This document shows, in pieces, positions 7,887-16,179 of a stretch of 23,220 bases of DNA. Position numbers and translations under genes: made by a program. Numbering within the stretch: position 1 is the stretch's first letter; every line of letters starts with the position of its first letter. The notes below the pieces were generated by a model that worked only from the letters and a program-made list of their open reading frames with translations, searched no databases and was not told the DNA's origin. This DNA comes from Bryobacterales bacterium. Lineage in GTDB: Bacteria; Acidobacteriota; Terriglobia; Bryobacterales; Bryobacteraceae. The DNA is taken from contig DOZZ01000080.1 in NCBI GenBank assembly GCA_003517725.1, forward strand, positions 22,780-45,999, in the 5' to 3' direction.

Positions 7887-7945
7887 CGGGGGCGTTTTGG
7901 GGTCCTTATCAATGGGTGGTTGGGGTGATAGAATTTGAGGCGCGC

Positions 7946-10381
7946 ATGCGGACTATTTTGGTTTTCCTTCTCGCGCTTCCTTGCCTGGCTGCCGATTCGT
8001 TTGAGTTGTTGCCCCACCAAATCGTGCTGCGCGGACCCGAAGCGCGCCATCAGTTAGTCGCTGAGGCCACCCTCAACGACCATTCCGAAGATTGGACGCG
8101 GAGCGCGCAGTGGACCTCGTCCGCGCCCCAAATCGCCAGCGTCGACGCCACCGGCCTGATTACGCCGATGAGCGATGGCGCCGCCGTGGTCACCGCCGCG
8201 GCCAACGGCCACACGGCAACGGCCAAGGTGGAAGTGAAGGGCGTGAAGGAGAACTTCACCTGGAGCTTCCGCAATGACGTCATCCCGGTGATGACCAAGA
8301 TGGGCTGTAACCAGGGCGCCTGCCATGGCGCGCTGGCCGGCAAGAACGGCTTTAAACTGACGCTGCGCGGTTACGATCCCGACGTGGATTATGACACTCT
8401 GACGCGGCAGTCTCTGGGACGCCGGGTGTCGCTTTCGGCGCCGTCGCACAGCCTGATCCTGCTGAAGCCGACGATGGCGATTCCCCATGGCGGCGGCAAA
8501 CGCTTCGCCGTCAACTCGCTTGAATATCGCGTGATCTCCGAATGGATCGCGGCCGGCACGCCGCCGCCCGCCGAGACCGATCCCCGCGTTACCGCTCTCG
8601 AAGTCTACCCGGCGTCGGCCACGCTGAAGACCGGCGCGGAGCAGCAACTGGTGGTGCGCGCGCGCTATAGCGACGGCAATATTCGCGACGTCACGCGCTG
8701 GGTTAAGTTTGCGTCGAGCGACGAAGGCGTGGCCACGGTCGACGACATGGGTCACGTCAAGATGAATGGCAGCGGCGAGGCGGCCATCACCCTTTATTAC
8801 GCGAGCCACGTGCTTTACTCGCGCCTGGCCGTGCCGTTCGCCAACCCGGTCGACCCCAAGGTCTATACCGAATTTGAACGCCACAACTATATCGACGATT
8901 TCATCCTCGCCAAGCTGAAGGCCCTGCGCATCGCCCCTTCGAAGCAGTGCGACGACGCCACCTTTATCCGGCGCGCCTACATCGATGCGGCCGGCATCCT
9001 GCCTTCGTCGGAAGAAGTCGAAACATTTCTGGCGGATCGCTCGCCGGCCAAACGCAGCAAGCTGATCGACGCGCTGCTCGAACGCGACGAGTACGTCGAC
9101 TACTGGTCGTACAAATGGTCCGATCTGCTGCTGGTGTCCTCGCGCAAGCTGCAGCCTAACGCGATGCGCACCTTTTATAACTGGATCCACGACAGCGTGC
9201 AGCAGAACAAGCCGTGGGACGTGTTCGTGCGCGAGATCTTCACCGGCACCGGCGACACGCTGCAGAATGGCGCGCTGAACTATTTCGTGCTGCACAAAGA
9301 CCCCACCGACCTGACCGAAAACATGACCCTGGCGTTCATGGGTCAGCGTTTGACGTGCGCGCGGTGCCACAATCATCCGCTGGAGAAGTGGACCCAGAAG
9401 CAGTACTTCCAGTTGGCCAACCTGTTCTCCCGGATCGGCCAGAAGAACGGCGACCAGCCGGGCGACGTGGTGATCTTCGCCAAGGCTTCGGGCGACATCA
9501 ACCATCCGCGGCTGCTGCGGCCGCTGCCGCCCGCGCCGCTCGATGCCCCGGCGCTGTCGCTGACCTCCACGGTCGATCGCCGCCTGCCTTTCGCGGCGTG
9601 GCTGACCAGCCCCAACAACGCCTACTTCTCGCGCGCCATCGTGAATCGCATCTGGGGCAACTTTATGGGACGCGGTCTGGTGGACCCGATCGATGACGTG
9701 CGCGCGACGAACCCAGCTTCGAACGAAGAGCTCTTCGCGGCGCTGTCGAAAGATTTCGTGGCGCACCACTTCGATATGAAGTATCTGGTCCGGACCATCA
9801 TGAACAGCGAGACGTACCAGCTTTCTTCGGACGCCAACGCGACCAACCAGAGCGACAACAAATACTACTCGAAGTACATCGTCAAACGGCTGCCGGCCGA
9901 AGTGCTGCTGGACGCCTTTTCGCAGGTTACCGGCGTGCCGACGAAGTTTGACGGCTACGCGCTGGGCACGCGCGCGCTGCAGCTGCCGGACACGCGCGTG
10001 AAGTCGCAGTTCCTGACCTCGTTCGGGCGGCCGAAACGCATATTGTGCGACGCGGCGGAGCGCTCCACGGTGCCCAGCATCGCGCAGGCGCTGCATGTGA
10101 TCAACGGCGACACGCTGAACAAAAAGCTGAGCGCGCCCGACGGCTTTCCGGCGCTGGCGCTAAAGCTGGGGCTGTCGGATTCGCGGCTGCTCGACAACGT
10201 GTTCCTGTCGGCCTACAGCCGCTATCCATCGGCTGAAGAGAAGCAGCCGATGCTGGCTGCGCTGCAGGGCGCGCGGGTGCAAACGGGATCGTCCGAATTG
10301 CAGAAGGACGCACGTCAGAAGGCCATCGAAGATATGCTGTGGGCCATGCTGACGGGCAAGGAATTTCTGTTCAACCATTAA
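7946..10381 (+). CDS. Exported DUF1549/DUF1553 protein with Ig-like segments and haem-type motifs
   Basis: The 811-residue protein starts at 7946 with a short signal peptide, MRTILVFLLALPCLAA, and GAGG six bases upstream. An N-terminal Ig-like (Big2) segment spans about 20-98. Cys121-x4-Cys126-His127 (GCNQGACHG) follows, then a second Ig-like segment (about 214-298). DUF1549 covers about 310-500 and includes FIRRAYIDAAGILPS and a classical Cys471-x2-Cys474-His475. DUF1553 covers about 545-800 (AWLTSPNNAYFSRAIVNRIWG). This architecture is known from Planctomycetota and Acidobacteriota, usually beside cytochrome c proteins; its reaction is not established. It heads a three-gene operon of exported proteins and its stop codon overlaps the next start. 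A role in periplasmic redox or polymer breakdown is inference. Confidence 0.93.
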   Translation: MRTILVFLLALPCLAADSFELLPHQIVLRGPEARHQLVAEATLNDHSEDWTRSAQWTSSAPQIASVDATGLITPMSDGAAVVTAAANGHTATAKVEVKGVKENFTWSFRNDVIPVMTKMGCNQGACHGALAGKNGFKLTLRGYDPDVDYDTLTRQSLGRRVSLSAPSHSLILLKPTMAIPHGGGKRFAVNSLEYRVISEWIAAGTPPPAETDPRVTALEVYPASATLKTGAEQQLVVRARYSDGNIRDVTRWVKFASSDEGVATVDDMGHVKMNGSGEAAITLYYASHVLYSRLAVPFANPVDPKVYTEFERHNYIDDFILAKLKALRIAPSKQCDDATFIRRAYIDAAGILPSSEEVETFLADRSPAKRSKLIDALLERDEYVDYWSYKWSDLLLVSSRKLQPNAMRTFYNWIHDSVQQNKPWDVFVREIFTGTGDTLQNGALNYFVLHKDPTDLTENMTLAFMGQRLTCARCHNHPLEKWTQKQYFQLANLFSRIGQKNGDQPGDVVIFAKASGDINHPRLLRPLPPAPLDAPALSLTSTVDRRLPFAAWLTSPNNAYFSRAIVNRIWGNFMGRGLVDPIDDVRATNPASNEELFAALSKDFVAHHFDMKYLVRTIMNSETYQLSSDANATNQSDNKYYSKYIVKRLPAEVLLDAFSQVTGVPTKFDGYALGTRALQLPDTRVKSQFLTSFGRPKRILCDAAERSTVPSIAQALHVINGDTLNKKLSAPDGFPALALKLGLSDSRLLDNVFLSAYSRYPSAEEKQPMLAALQGARVQTGSSELQKDARQKAIEDMLWAMLTGKEFLFNH

Positions 10382-11682
10382 TGCCCATGCGATGCTTACT
10401 TGTTTTTGCCGTTGCCGCGGCGGCGATGGCGGCGGATGCCCCTTCGTTGACGAAAGACGTGCAGCCCATCTTTGAAGCCAATTGCGCCGGATGCCACGCT
10501 ACCAACGTCAAGATGGGCAGTCTCGATCTGGACAGCTACGCCACGATTCTGAAGGGCGGCAATCATGGCACGGTGGTGGTGCCGGGCAAGAGCGCGGAAA
10601 GCCGCTTGTATCTGATGATCTCAGGCAAGCTAACGCCGGCCATGCCGCTGGGCAACAAGCCGCTGGCGGCGGGCGACATCGAAACTATCCGGCGCTGGAT
10701 TGACGCGGGGGCGCCGGCCCCGGCAGCGGGCGAGGAGAAGCCGCGCGCACGCGCCGGAATCCCGGATATACAGCCGAAACGCCCGGTGCACGCGCAAATC
10801 AACGCCCTGGCGTGGAGCAACGACGGCAAGCTGCTGGCGCTCGGCACTTATAAGGAAGTGCGGCTGGTGGACCCGGCCACGGGCGCCACGGTCGCGACCC
10901 TGAAGGGCCATGCCGAGCAGGTGCGCGCCGTCGCCTTTTCGGCCGACGGCAAGCTGCTGGCTGCCGCCGGGGGACTTCCGGCTCAGCGCGGCGAAGTCAA
11001 AATCTGGGATGTCGAGAACCGCAAAGAACTGCTGACTATCAAAGGCCACTCCGACTGCATCTACGCGGTGGCCTTTTCGCCCGACGGCAAAACGCTGGCG
11101 ACATCCAGCTACGACAAGCTGATCTACGTGTGGGACACGAGCACCGGCGCCAAGCTGAAAACGCTGAAAGACCATATCGACGCCATCTATGCGCTGGCCT
11201 TTACGCCTGACGGCAAGCGGCTGGTCTCGGTCTCGGCCGACCGCGGCGTAAAAGTTTGGGATCCGGCGGCGGGCGAACGGCTCTACACCATGAGTGAACC
11301 GCTGGATGGCCTGAATGCCGTGGCCGTCGATTCCACCGGGCACTTTGTGGCGGCCGGCGGGCTCGACAAAACGCTGCGGATTTGGGAGCTGGGCGCGAAG
11401 GCGGGCAAGCTGGCGCGCTCCTTGATCGCGCATGAAGATGCCGTGCTGCAGGTTGCGTTTTCACCGGACGGCAAGCTGCTGATTTCGACCTCCGCCGATA
11501 AGACCGTGAAAGTGTTCAATGCCGCCGATCTTTCGGAAGTGAAGACGTATGCCAATCAGCCGGACTGGGTGCTGTCGCTGGCCGTGTCGCCGGACGGCAA
11601 GCGTTTCGCGTGCGGGCGGTTCGATGGCTCGCTGCAGTTTTACGATATGCCCGTACCGGCGTCGCACGTGGCTTTGAAATAA
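10381..11682 (+). CDS. Cytochrome c (PSD1 type) fused to a seven-bladed WD40 propeller
   Basis: The 433-residue exported protein has a signal peptide ending AMAADA and then a planctomycete-type cytochrome c domain (about 22-115) with haem motif Cys35-Ala-Gly-Cys38-His39. A possible axial Met lies in TPAMPLG. From about 130 to 428 come seven WD40 repeats, most with the pattern AVAFSPDGK...VKVWD, enough for a closed seven-bladed propeller. The ATG at 10381 shares one base with the stop of the DUF1549 gene, and a second in-frame ATG lies at 10387. No clear ribosome binding site is seen, so re-initiation after the upstream gene is likely. The fusion suggests an electron-transfer module displayed on a protein-interaction scaffold, inferred from the domains. 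Confidence 0.93.
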   Translation: MPMRCLLVFAVAAAAMAADAPSLTKDVQPIFEANCAGCHATNVKMGSLDLDSYATILKGGNHGTVVVPGKSAESRLYLMISGKLTPAMPLGNKPLAAGDIETIRRWIDAGAPAPAAGEEKPRARAGIPDIQPKRPVHAQINALAWSNDGKLLALGTYKEVRLVDPATGATVATLKGHAEQVRAVAFSADGKLLAAAGGLPAQRGEVKIWDVENRKELLTIKGHSDCIYAVAFSPDGKTLATSSYDKLIYVWDTSTGAKLKTLKDHIDAIYALAFTPDGKRLVSVSADRGVKVWDPAAGERLYTMSEPLDGLNAVAVDSTGHFVAAGGLDKTLRIWELGAKAGKLARSLIAHEDAVLQVAFSPDGKLLISTSADKTVKVFNAADLSEVKTYANQPDWVLSLAVSPDGKRFACGRFDGSLQFYDMPVPASHVALK

Positions 11683-11694
11683 GGAAGGACTTCT

Positions 11695-14043
11695 ATGCGC
11701 TTTTCGATTCTGCTGTTGGCTTGCGCGATGCCGGTGTGCGGGGCGAAAACGGATTGGCCCACCGGCAACCGCATCACGCCGCCGGTGATCGCTTCGGTAT
11801 CGCCGCAGGGCGTGGCGCGCGGGGCGATGGTCGAGATGACCATCGAGGGACTGAACCTGGCCAACGCCACGCACGTGTATTTCAACCGCCCCGGCGTGAC
11901 CGCGCGCATTCTGCGGACCAAGGAACTGCCCGACGTCGAAGACGTGCGGCTGGGTTCGAACGGCGGCGTGTCCACGGTTGATTTAGGTCCGCTGCCGCCG
12001 CGGCATCAGGTAACGCTGGAAGTGGAAGTGGCGCCGGACGCCCTGGTGGGTCCGGTGGACCTGCGGCTGCAAACGCCGCTCGGCACCACCACGATGGGAC
12101 GCTTTCTGGTGGAACCCTACTACGGCGAGAGCCCGGACCGCGAGCCCAACAACACGGCGGAAGAGGCCTTCGAGACGTTTCTTCCGACGATTTTGGCGGG
12201 CGCCATTTCGAAGCCAGGCGATGTGGATTACTTCAAAGTTACGGGCCGCGCCGGTGAAGAAGTGGTCTTTGAGGACGCGGCTCGCAGCCTGGGATCGAAA
12301 CTCGATCTGACGCTGCAGATCTTCGATCAGGACCAGAAGCTGCTGCAGCACTTTCACGAAGATGGCAGCCGCCCGGTGAACGCCTGGGCCTACAAGTTCC
12401 CGAAGAACGGCGCATACTTTCTGCGCATCAGCGATGCCCAGGAAGGCGGCAGCGCCAAACATTCTTACCGGATCCGCGCGGGCAAACTGCCGCTGGTGAT
12501 TTCGCATTACCCGCTGGGTTTGCGCGAGGGCAGCGAGGCCAGCATTGCGCTCAATGGCTACAATCTGCACTCGAACAAGGTCACGCTGACTGGGAAGCCG
12601 ACCTGGGACGATCCACTCGGCGTGACGTACCGCGCGCCCGCCGCATCCGGTTTGGCTTTCGACGAAGTCAAACTGGCGCTGGGCCATGACCCCGAGATCG
12701 AAGCCGAGGCACGCGAGGGCCAGATGCTGAAGGCGCCCGTAACGGTGAACGGGAAGCTTACGGCGGCGCACCACGATTTTCGATTTCACGCGGCCAAGGG
12801 CGAGCAAGTGCTGGTGGATGTAATGGCGGCGCGGTTGGGCTCGCGGCTGGACTCGCTACTCGAAGTGCTGGACAGCGCCGGCAAGCCGATTGAGCGCGCC
12901 ACGGTGCGCGCGGTGCTCGAGACCTCCACCACGCTGTCAGATCGTGACTCAGCCTCGCGCGGCATCCGGCTCAACCAGCTGGCGCAGTTGGGAGTCAGCG
13001 ATTATCTCATGATAGGCGGCGAGATCGACCGCATTGAAGCGCAACCGCGCGGGCCCGATGACGACTACCTCATGACCGGCTTCAATGGCCAGCGGCTCAC
13101 CTATTTCGACACCACGGCCGAGGCGCATGCCGTCGACAAGCCGGTGTACAAGGTGCAAATTTTGCCGCCCGGCGCGAAGGTCGCGAGCAATGGGCTGCCC
13201 GTGGTGCACCTTACCTACCGCAATGACGACGGGGGTCCCGGCTACGGCAAAGATTCGCGATTGCACTTCACGGCGCCGGCGGACGGCGAATACATCGTGC
13301 GGCTGAGCGACGTGCGAGGCCTGAGCGGCGAGGATTTCCCGTACCGCTTGAGCCTGCGCCATGCCGAGCCGGACTACCGGCTTGCGGTGGCGCCGCGCAA
13401 CCCCAACGTGCCGGCCGGCGGACGCATTCCGCTGACGGTGACGGCGGTGCGCATGGACGATTTCGACGGGCCCATCCCGGTCTCGCTCGACAAGCTGCCG
13501 GCCGGCCTGCATGCCACGTCCGCGGTGATTGAGCCGGGCCAGACCTCGACGACGCTGATTCTGAGCGCGGACGCCAACGCCAAGCTGGACGAGGCCGTGC
13601 CGTTGGTGGTGACCGACGGCAAAGGGCACGTCGCGAATCCGGAGGACCGGCTGAAGCTGATCGCGCTGATGCCCGCGGCGGATATTCAGATGACGGCGGC
13701 GCAGCAGGAGGTGGTGCTGGAGCCTGGCCAGCGCGCTAAAGTGCAGGTTTCGATCGAGCGCCAGAACGGCTTCGCCGGCCGCGTTCCCGTGGAAGTGTTG
13801 AACCTGCCGCCCAATGTGCGCGTGACTGACGTGGGGCTGAACGGCGTGTTGATCAACGAAACCGAGAGCCAGCGCAGCTTCACGCTGGAGGCCCTGCCCA
13901 TTGCGGAACCGGTGGAACAGCCGCTGGTGCTGGCGGGAGCGATCGAGACGCGCGCGGGCGGGCAGCAGAACGCTTTTGCTTCAGCGCCTATTAAGCTGCG
14001 GATTAAGGCTTCGGAGAAGAAGCAGTTGTCGATGAAGGACTAG
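11695..14043 (+). CDS. Exported IPT/TIG and PPC-domain protein
   Basis: The 782-residue protein has a signal peptide (MRFSILLLACAMPVCGA) and a strong ribosome binding site, AAGGAAGGA, before its ATG. An IPT/TIG-like Ig domain (about 28-115: PPVIASVSPQGVARGAMVEM) comes first. A bacterial pre-peptidase C-terminal (PPC) domain follows (about 145-260: DREPNNTAEEA, GDVDYFKV, GAYFLRISD). A longer second PPC-like region runs to about 555 (HHDFRFHAAKGEQVLVDV, GEYIVRLSD), and two further beta-rich segments close the protein. No catalytic domain is recognised. These domains usually mediate secretion, binding or adhesion. The gene follows the WD40 cytochrome by 12 bp, so the three products probably act together outside the cytoplasm. 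Confidence 0.88.
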   Translation: MRFSILLLACAMPVCGAKTDWPTGNRITPPVIASVSPQGVARGAMVEMTIEGLNLANATHVYFNRPGVTARILRTKELPDVEDVRLGSNGGVSTVDLGPLPPRHQVTLEVEVAPDALVGPVDLRLQTPLGTTTMGRFLVEPYYGESPDREPNNTAEEAFETFLPTILAGAISKPGDVDYFKVTGRAGEEVVFEDAARSLGSKLDLTLQIFDQDQKLLQHFHEDGSRPVNAWAYKFPKNGAYFLRISDAQEGGSAKHSYRIRAGKLPLVISHYPLGLREGSEASIALNGYNLHSNKVTLTGKPTWDDPLGVTYRAPAASGLAFDEVKLALGHDPEIEAEAREGQMLKAPVTVNGKLTAAHHDFRFHAAKGEQVLVDVMAARLGSRLDSLLEVLDSAGKPIERATVRAVLETSTTLSDRDSASRGIRLNQLAQLGVSDYLMIGGEIDRIEAQPRGPDDDYLMTGFNGQRLTYFDTTAEAHAVDKPVYKVQILPPGAKVASNGLPVVHLTYRNDDGGPGYGKDSRLHFTAPADGEYIVRLSDVRGLSGEDFPYRLSLRHAEPDYRLAVAPRNPNVPAGGRIPLTVTAVRMDDFDGPIPVSLDKLPAGLHATSAVIEPGQTSTTLILSADANAKLDEAVPLVVTDGKGHVANPEDRLKLIALMPAADIQMTAAQQEVVLEPGQRAKVQVSIERQNGFAGRVPVEVLNLPPNVRVTDVGLNGVLINETESQRSFTLEALPIAEPVEQPLVLAGAIETRAGGQQNAFASAPIKLRIKASEKKQLSMKD

Positions 14044-14078
14044 CGGCGCGCTTAAGCCTCGGTTGTGGACCAGGTCCG

Positions 14079-14118
14079 GCGGGCTCAAGCCCGCTGCAGG
14101 TTGAAACCTGCCCTACTA
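14079..14118. repeat. Tandem palindromes at the operon junction, including palindromic repeat copy B
   Basis: Two inverted repeats follow each other: 14079-14094 with arms GCGGGCT and AGCCCGC, and 14096-14111 with arms GCAGGTT and AACCTGC. The second plus its right flank (14096-14118) matches 22 of 23 bases of 1114-1136. They lie between the convergent PPC-protein and epimerase genes. TTTTTA occurs at 14121-14126, ten bases after the second stem, so weak rightward termination is possible. Confidence 0.75.
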
Positions 14119-14147
14119 TGTTTTTAGCACTGCTGCGGTTTTAAGGG

Positions 14148-14999
14148 TTATGCTTTGGCCGCGGCCATGCCTCGCCGGATGAATTCGATGCCCTCGAAGG
14201 CGATGGATTCGGGCGTGGGAGCGATGTCGCGCCAGATAGACGCCGCCGCCGATAGTTCGCCCAGCGAGAAGCCGAAGCTCTCGATCGTTAACCAGCCGTC
14301 GTAGCCGATCTGGCGCAGCGCTGAAAATACCTGGTGCCACGCGACGTGGCCCGTGCCGGGAATGCCGCGGTCGTTCTCGCAGGTGTGCACGTGCTTCAGA
14401 TGACGGGCTACCGTGCGGTAGCCGTCGGCGATATTTTTCTCTTCGATGTTGGCGTGGAACGTATCGAACAGAATGCCGACGTTGGGGTGGTTGATCTCAT
14501 CGCATAACCGCACGGCGTCTTCGGCGGTGTTCAGGAAATAGGTCTCGAAGCGGTTGAGCGGCTCGATCGCGATGTGCACGTTGTGCTGCGCCAGGGCCTG
14601 CCCGATGGCCTGGTAGCAATCGACCACGCGCTTCCACTCGTCGGGAGTGCGTCGTACGCCGGTCATCAAACCAACGGGAGAGTAGAGCGGACCGGCGATA
14701 ATAGTGGCGCCTACTTCCGCGGCTTTGGCGGCGCACTCGCGCACGTGCTGCTGCGTGCGCTGCCGCACGCCGGCGTCGGCGGAGGTCATGTTCAAATCGC
14801 CGGTCAGAACCGAGCAGATGGTGCATTCGAGACCATTGTCCTGAAGGCCGCGGCGAATGCCGGCTGCGTCAAACTGCGCCGGGTGGAACATCGGCAGTTC
14901 CACGCCATCGAAGCCGGCGGCCTTGATTTTGGGCAGCAGCGGCAGGTGGCTCTGGTCGAAGTTGGCGGTCCAGATAAATACGTTGACTCCAAATTTCAC
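14148..14999 (-). CDS. Ketose 3-epimerase of the D-tagatose/D-psicose family
   Basis: This is a 283-residue TIM-barrel enzyme of the AP-endonuclease-2 superfamily. The four metal ligands expected for D-psicose/D-tagatose 3-epimerases are visible: Glu146 (IEPLNRFE), Asp179 (FDTFHANIEE), His205 (VHTCEND) and Glu240 (IESFGF). Their spacing (33, 26, 35) equals that which I recall for the Agrobacterium psicose epimerase. The stretch FLNTAEDAV and the segment GIPGTGHVAWHQV also fit. Family members interconvert free ketoses at C3; the exact sugar is unknown. The start is GTG, overlapping the stop of the upstream cupin gene in the bases GTGA, so the two are translationally coupled. It is the last gene of a sugar operon headed by a binding protein. 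Confidence 0.88.
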   Translation of the reverse strand: MKFGVNVFIWTANFDQSHLPLLPKIKAAGFDGVELPMFHPAQFDAAGIRRGLQDNGLECTICSVLTGDLNMTSADAGVRQRTQQHVRECAAKAAEVGATIIAGPLYSPVGLMTGVRRTPDEWKRVVDCYQAIGQALAQHNVHIAIEPLNRFETYFLNTAEDAVRLCDEINHPNVGILFDTFHANIEEKNIADGYRTVARHLKHVHTCENDRGIPGTGHVAWHQVFSALRQIGYDGWLTIESFGFSLGELSAAASIWRDIAPTPESIAFEGIEFIRRGMAAAKA

Positions 15000-16141
15000 G
15001 TGGTGACTCCTGGGGCGTCCGGATTGCCCGGCGCGAAGTGTTTCAGGATGACGAGATCCTCAATACCTTTATTTTCGATGGCGATGCCGCTTTGCGCGGC
15101 GCGTGACGATACAAAGAGCTCGTCACGTGTCATCTGGCCGTAGCGAATGTTGCCCGGAGCTTCCACTGCGAGCGGGCCGAATGTACCGTGGCCCTGCACC
15201 ACCAGCGCGCCATACGCCGCGGCGTCGCGGATTTGCGCGGTTCGGCCGGGCGTTACGGTGAGCTCCTTGGCGCTGAAGTTTTGCGTGCCATAGACGATCC
15301 AGTTTGCGGTGTGCGCTTCGTCCTGCGTGCAGACCTCGGGCAGCCGAAAGCGCCGCGCGCGGAAATTGGCGTCGATGTTACTTTCCCAATCCAGCTGGCC
15401 CACGATGTAGTCGAGATCGTTCTGGTATTCGGGCAGAATGTCTTTGACCAGAGCCGACCACGGCATGGGGCGGCCCCAGACCATGCTTTGGAAGAAGCCG
15501 CCGACGTCGGAGTTGCGCTGCGGCTCGTAGGTGACGTAGGTGCCGGGCGCGTGCAGGATGCCGGGATCGATGATCCAGCCGGTGGCGGGCTGCAGGCGAT
15601 AGGCGCGCGAGAAATTCAGAATGCCGTTGTCGCCCTGGTGCCAGCGGTGCAGACAGTCGACGACATCGGCAGGGCGCGTGGCCGGGTCGAGTCCGAAAAA
15701 GGTGTAGGGGAAGGCGTGCTCGATGCGGTTGTACTGGGGCGGGAAGTAGTAAGCTTCGGGCTTGCCGTGACGGCCGACGAGCGCCGCCTGTGCCTCGGAC
15801 TGGTGCATGTGATGCGCGATCGGGACCGCGTTATCGAAGAGCTTGCAGAGCACCGGCCAAGGCTCGTCCAGATGCTCGATGGCGTCGCTCAGCAACTCGC
15901 GGCGGCCTTCGAATTCGTAGAAGCTCTGGCCTTCATGGGGCGCGGTGTCGGGTCCGTTCTGCGCCGTAGTGGTGGAGGCCAGCCAGCGCTCGTCGATGGC
16001 GCCGCGATGGGCGCCCAAGGCGTAGAGATCGCGCGGGTCCAGGCGCAGACGGCCGCCCGCGACCTGCAGCGCGCGGGGTACCCAAGTGGGCGCCAGGCGG
16101 AGAATGCCCTGGCCGGCGTCGAGCGCGGAAGGCAGCATCAT
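14996..16141 (-). CDS. Class I phosphomannose-isomerase-like cupin protein
   Basis: The 381-residue protein resembles type I mannose-6-phosphate isomerases, which are zinc cupins interconverting aldose and ketose phosphates. Probable metal ligands are His111 and His113 (AHHMHQSEAQ), Glu129 (GKPEAYYF) and His197 (ILHAPGTYVTYEPQ). In the classical enzyme the first ligand is Gln rather than His, so a different substrate is possible. A second beta-barrel with TVTPGRTAQIRDA and ALVVQGHGTFG forms the C-terminal half. A GAGGG ribosome binding site precedes two adjacent ATG codons; the first, at 16141, is used here. It lies 38 bp after the sugar-binding lipoprotein gene and overlaps the epimerase gene by 4 bp. 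A sugar isomerase acting before or after the epimerase is a reasonable inference. Confidence 0.75.
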   Translation of the reverse strand: MMLPSALDAGQGILRLAPTWVPRALQVAGGRLRLDPRDLYALGAHRGAIDERWLASTTTAQNGPDTAPHEGQSFYEFEGRRELLSDAIEHLDEPWPVLCKLFDNAVPIAHHMHQSEAQAALVGRHGKPEAYYFPPQYNRIEHAFPYTFFGLDPATRPADVVDCLHRWHQGDNGILNFSRAYRLQPATGWIIDPGILHAPGTYVTYEPQRNSDVGGFFQSMVWGRPMPWSALVKDILPEYQNDLDYIVGQLDWESNIDANFRARRFRLPEVCTQDEAHTANWIVYGTQNFSAKELTVTPGRTAQIRDAAAYGALVVQGHGTFGPLAVEAPGNIRYGQMTRDELFVSSRAAQSGIAIENKGIEDLVILKHFAPGNPDAPGVTT

Positions 16142-16179
16142 TCAGCGATCCCTCTGCCTGTGGACAGCTGGATTTGTCA

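Noticed and set aside
7906..7934. TTATCA-N17-TAGAAT as promoter of the DUF1549 operon
   Set aside because: The start would fall near 7941, removing the GAGG ribosome binding site at 7937-7940.
8054..10096. 680-codon minus-strand frame opposite the DUF1549/DUF1553 gene
   Set aside because: Composition is Arg/His/Gln-rich shadow sequence without any domain, while the plus strand carries clear domains and a ribosome binding site.
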